A program made the position numbers and the translations under genes. Below are positions 5,150 to 5,770 of a DNA stretch of 5,770 bases, piece after piece. The stretch covers positions 1 through 5,770 of the forward strand of contig CAMDKT010000413.1 of the NCBI GenBank assembly GCA_945900935.1, read 5' to 3'. The DNA comes from Candidatus Sulfopaludibacter sp. SbA3 (GTDB lineage Bacteria; Acidobacteriota; Terriglobia; Bryobacterales; Bryobacteraceae). The notes below the pieces were generated by a model, which was given only the letters and a program-made list of their open reading frames with translations, had not been told where the DNA came from and searched no databases. The stretch's first letter is position 1. Each line of letters starts with the position of its first letter.

Positions 5150-5691
5150 GCGAGATTCAGAACTTTCAGGGTCGTGCCGCGCTCTTTCTCGATTTTTTGC
5201 TGTAGGAGCAGAATGCCGTAAATGAGCTGTTCGGGGCGCGGGGGGCAACCGGGGACGTAGACGTCGACGGGTATAACCTGATTGACGGGGACGAGCGCGT
5301 AATTGCTGAATACGCCGGTTGACGTCGCGCAGGCACCCATGGAGATGACCCACTTCGGTTCCGGCATCTGCTGGTAAAGCTGGCGGATAACGGGAGCCAT
5401 CTTATTTGAGACACGGCCGGCGATGATCATGAGATCCGCCTGGCGCGGCGAACCGCGGAAAACCTCGGCGCCGAAACGGGAGATGTCGAAGCGGGATGCG
5501 CTCATTGCCATCATTTCGATGGCGCAGCAGGCAAGGCCGAAGGTCATCGGCCAAATCGAGTTCTTTCGGCCCCAGTTTATGGCGCTATCGATAGTCGTGA
5601 GCACGATGCTTTCGGAAAGGTCATCGAGTTGGGTGTCGTCGATGCGATCAAATAACTCTTCTGGGGCGACGGGCAGGACGCGCTGTTCCAT
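5146..5691 (-). CDS. nuoB: NADH-quinone oxidoreductase subunit B (NuoB)
   Basis: NuoB is the peripheral-arm subunit of respiratory complex I that holds the terminal [4Fe-4S] cluster N2, next to the quinone site at the membrane interface. The product is 181 residues, within the family's usual 160-220. The four cluster ligands are all present: the adjacent pair C55-C56 in FGLACCAIEMMA, C121 in SMGACATSTGVF, and C149 in VYVPGCPPRPEQL. Other conserved blocks are FDISRFGAEVFRGSPRQADLMIIAG (68-92) and VSNKMAPVIRQLYQQMPEPKWVI (94-116). The ATG at 5691 has a good ribosome site on the minus strand, GGAAGAG (5704-5698), with a 6-base spacer. The same frame stays open upstream to the window edge, so a longer N-terminus is possible. 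No nuoC or other complex I gene follows; a terminator-like hairpin and then flaG come next, which is unusual because nuoB normally sits inside nuoA-nuoB-nuoC/D. With all ligands intact it looks functional. Confidence 0.96.
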   Translation of the reverse strand: MEQRVLPVAPEELFDRIDDTQLDDLSESIVLTTIDSAINWGRKNSIWPMTFGLACCAIEMMAMSASRFDISRFGAEVFRGSPRQADLMIIAGRVSNKMAPVIRQLYQQMPEPKWVISMGACATSTGVFSNYALVPVNQVIPVDVYVPGCPPRPEQLIYGILLLQQKIEKERGTTLKVLNLA

Positions 5692-5770
5692 GGATTTCTC
5701 TTCCAGTATGCCACGGGGGACGGAGGAGAGTCGCTGGCAGATTGCGGTTTCCCTGTCACCGGGGTGGTCG
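5692..5770 (-). other. Region upstream of nuoB, nothing firmly identified
   Basis: This 79-base edge segment contains the nuoB ribosome site. The minus-strand frame in phase with nuoB has no stop through the edge (26 codons), and no ATG, GTG or TTG occurs in that phase. I do not recognise the end of NuoA (usually a GALEW-like tail) in any frame, and no convincing promoter can be read. Confidence 0.4.

Noticed and set aside
5577..5759. Minus-strand frame of 60 codons overlapping the nuoB start, as a possible nuoA end
   Set aside because: The sequence has no NuoA-like membrane helix or tail, and it runs 115 bases into nuoB in another phase.
1..5770. An undescribed system, mobile element, CRISPR array or RNA gene
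   Set aside because: Nearly all bases are covered by recognised flagellar and complex I genes; no direct-repeat arrays, transposase frames, tRNA-like folds or composition breaks were seen on reading.

Overview
The window (about 60% GC by eye) is ordinary chromosomal core DNA from a flagellated, diderm bacterium. P-ring and L-ring genes (flgI, flgH) and the P-ring chaperone flgA require an outer membrane. The gene order flgF-flgG-flgA-flgH-flgI-flgJ, a FlgJ with no peptidoglycan hydrolase domain, and the style of the FlgA, FlaG and NuoB proteins suggest Acidobacteriota (Bryobacter/Solibacter-like). The Deltaproteobacteria-type groups are the main alternative. This placement is inference from memory of the families, not a search result.

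Layout. Plus strand, 1-4302: one tight operon for the distal rod and rings of the flagellar basal body. It holds the 3' end of flgF (proximal rod), flgG (distal rod), flgA (periplasmic P-ring assembly chaperone, probably a GTG start), flgH (L-ring), flgI (P-ring) and flgJ (rod-binding/capping domain only). Gaps are 19, about 52, -4 (ATGA overlap), 12 and 13 bases, so one transcript is likely. Minus strand, 5770-4292: nuoB (complex I subunit B), a terminator-like hairpin, flaG and fliS. The two blocks converge, and the ends of flgJ and fliS overlap by 11 bp.

How they work together. FlgF and FlgG build the rod. FlgJ caps or guides the rod. FlgA chaperones FlgI into the P-ring, and FlgH makes the L-ring, together forming the bushing in the cell wall and outer membrane. 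FliS (flagellin export chaperone) and FlaG (filament-associated protein) act later, at filament assembly. Both minus-strand flagellar genes are preceded by the same sigma-28-like motif (TCAA or TCAT, 15 bases, TCCGATGAG). This fits a late-class regulon separate from the plus-strand basal-body operon. NuoB is functionally unrelated and appears detached from nuoC/D on its downstream side.

I found no CRISPR array, mobile element, tRNA, rRNA or defence system, and no clear candidate for an undescribed system. The points worth a second look are the paired promoters, a FlgH without a lipobox, the uncertain flgA start, and the isolated nuoB.
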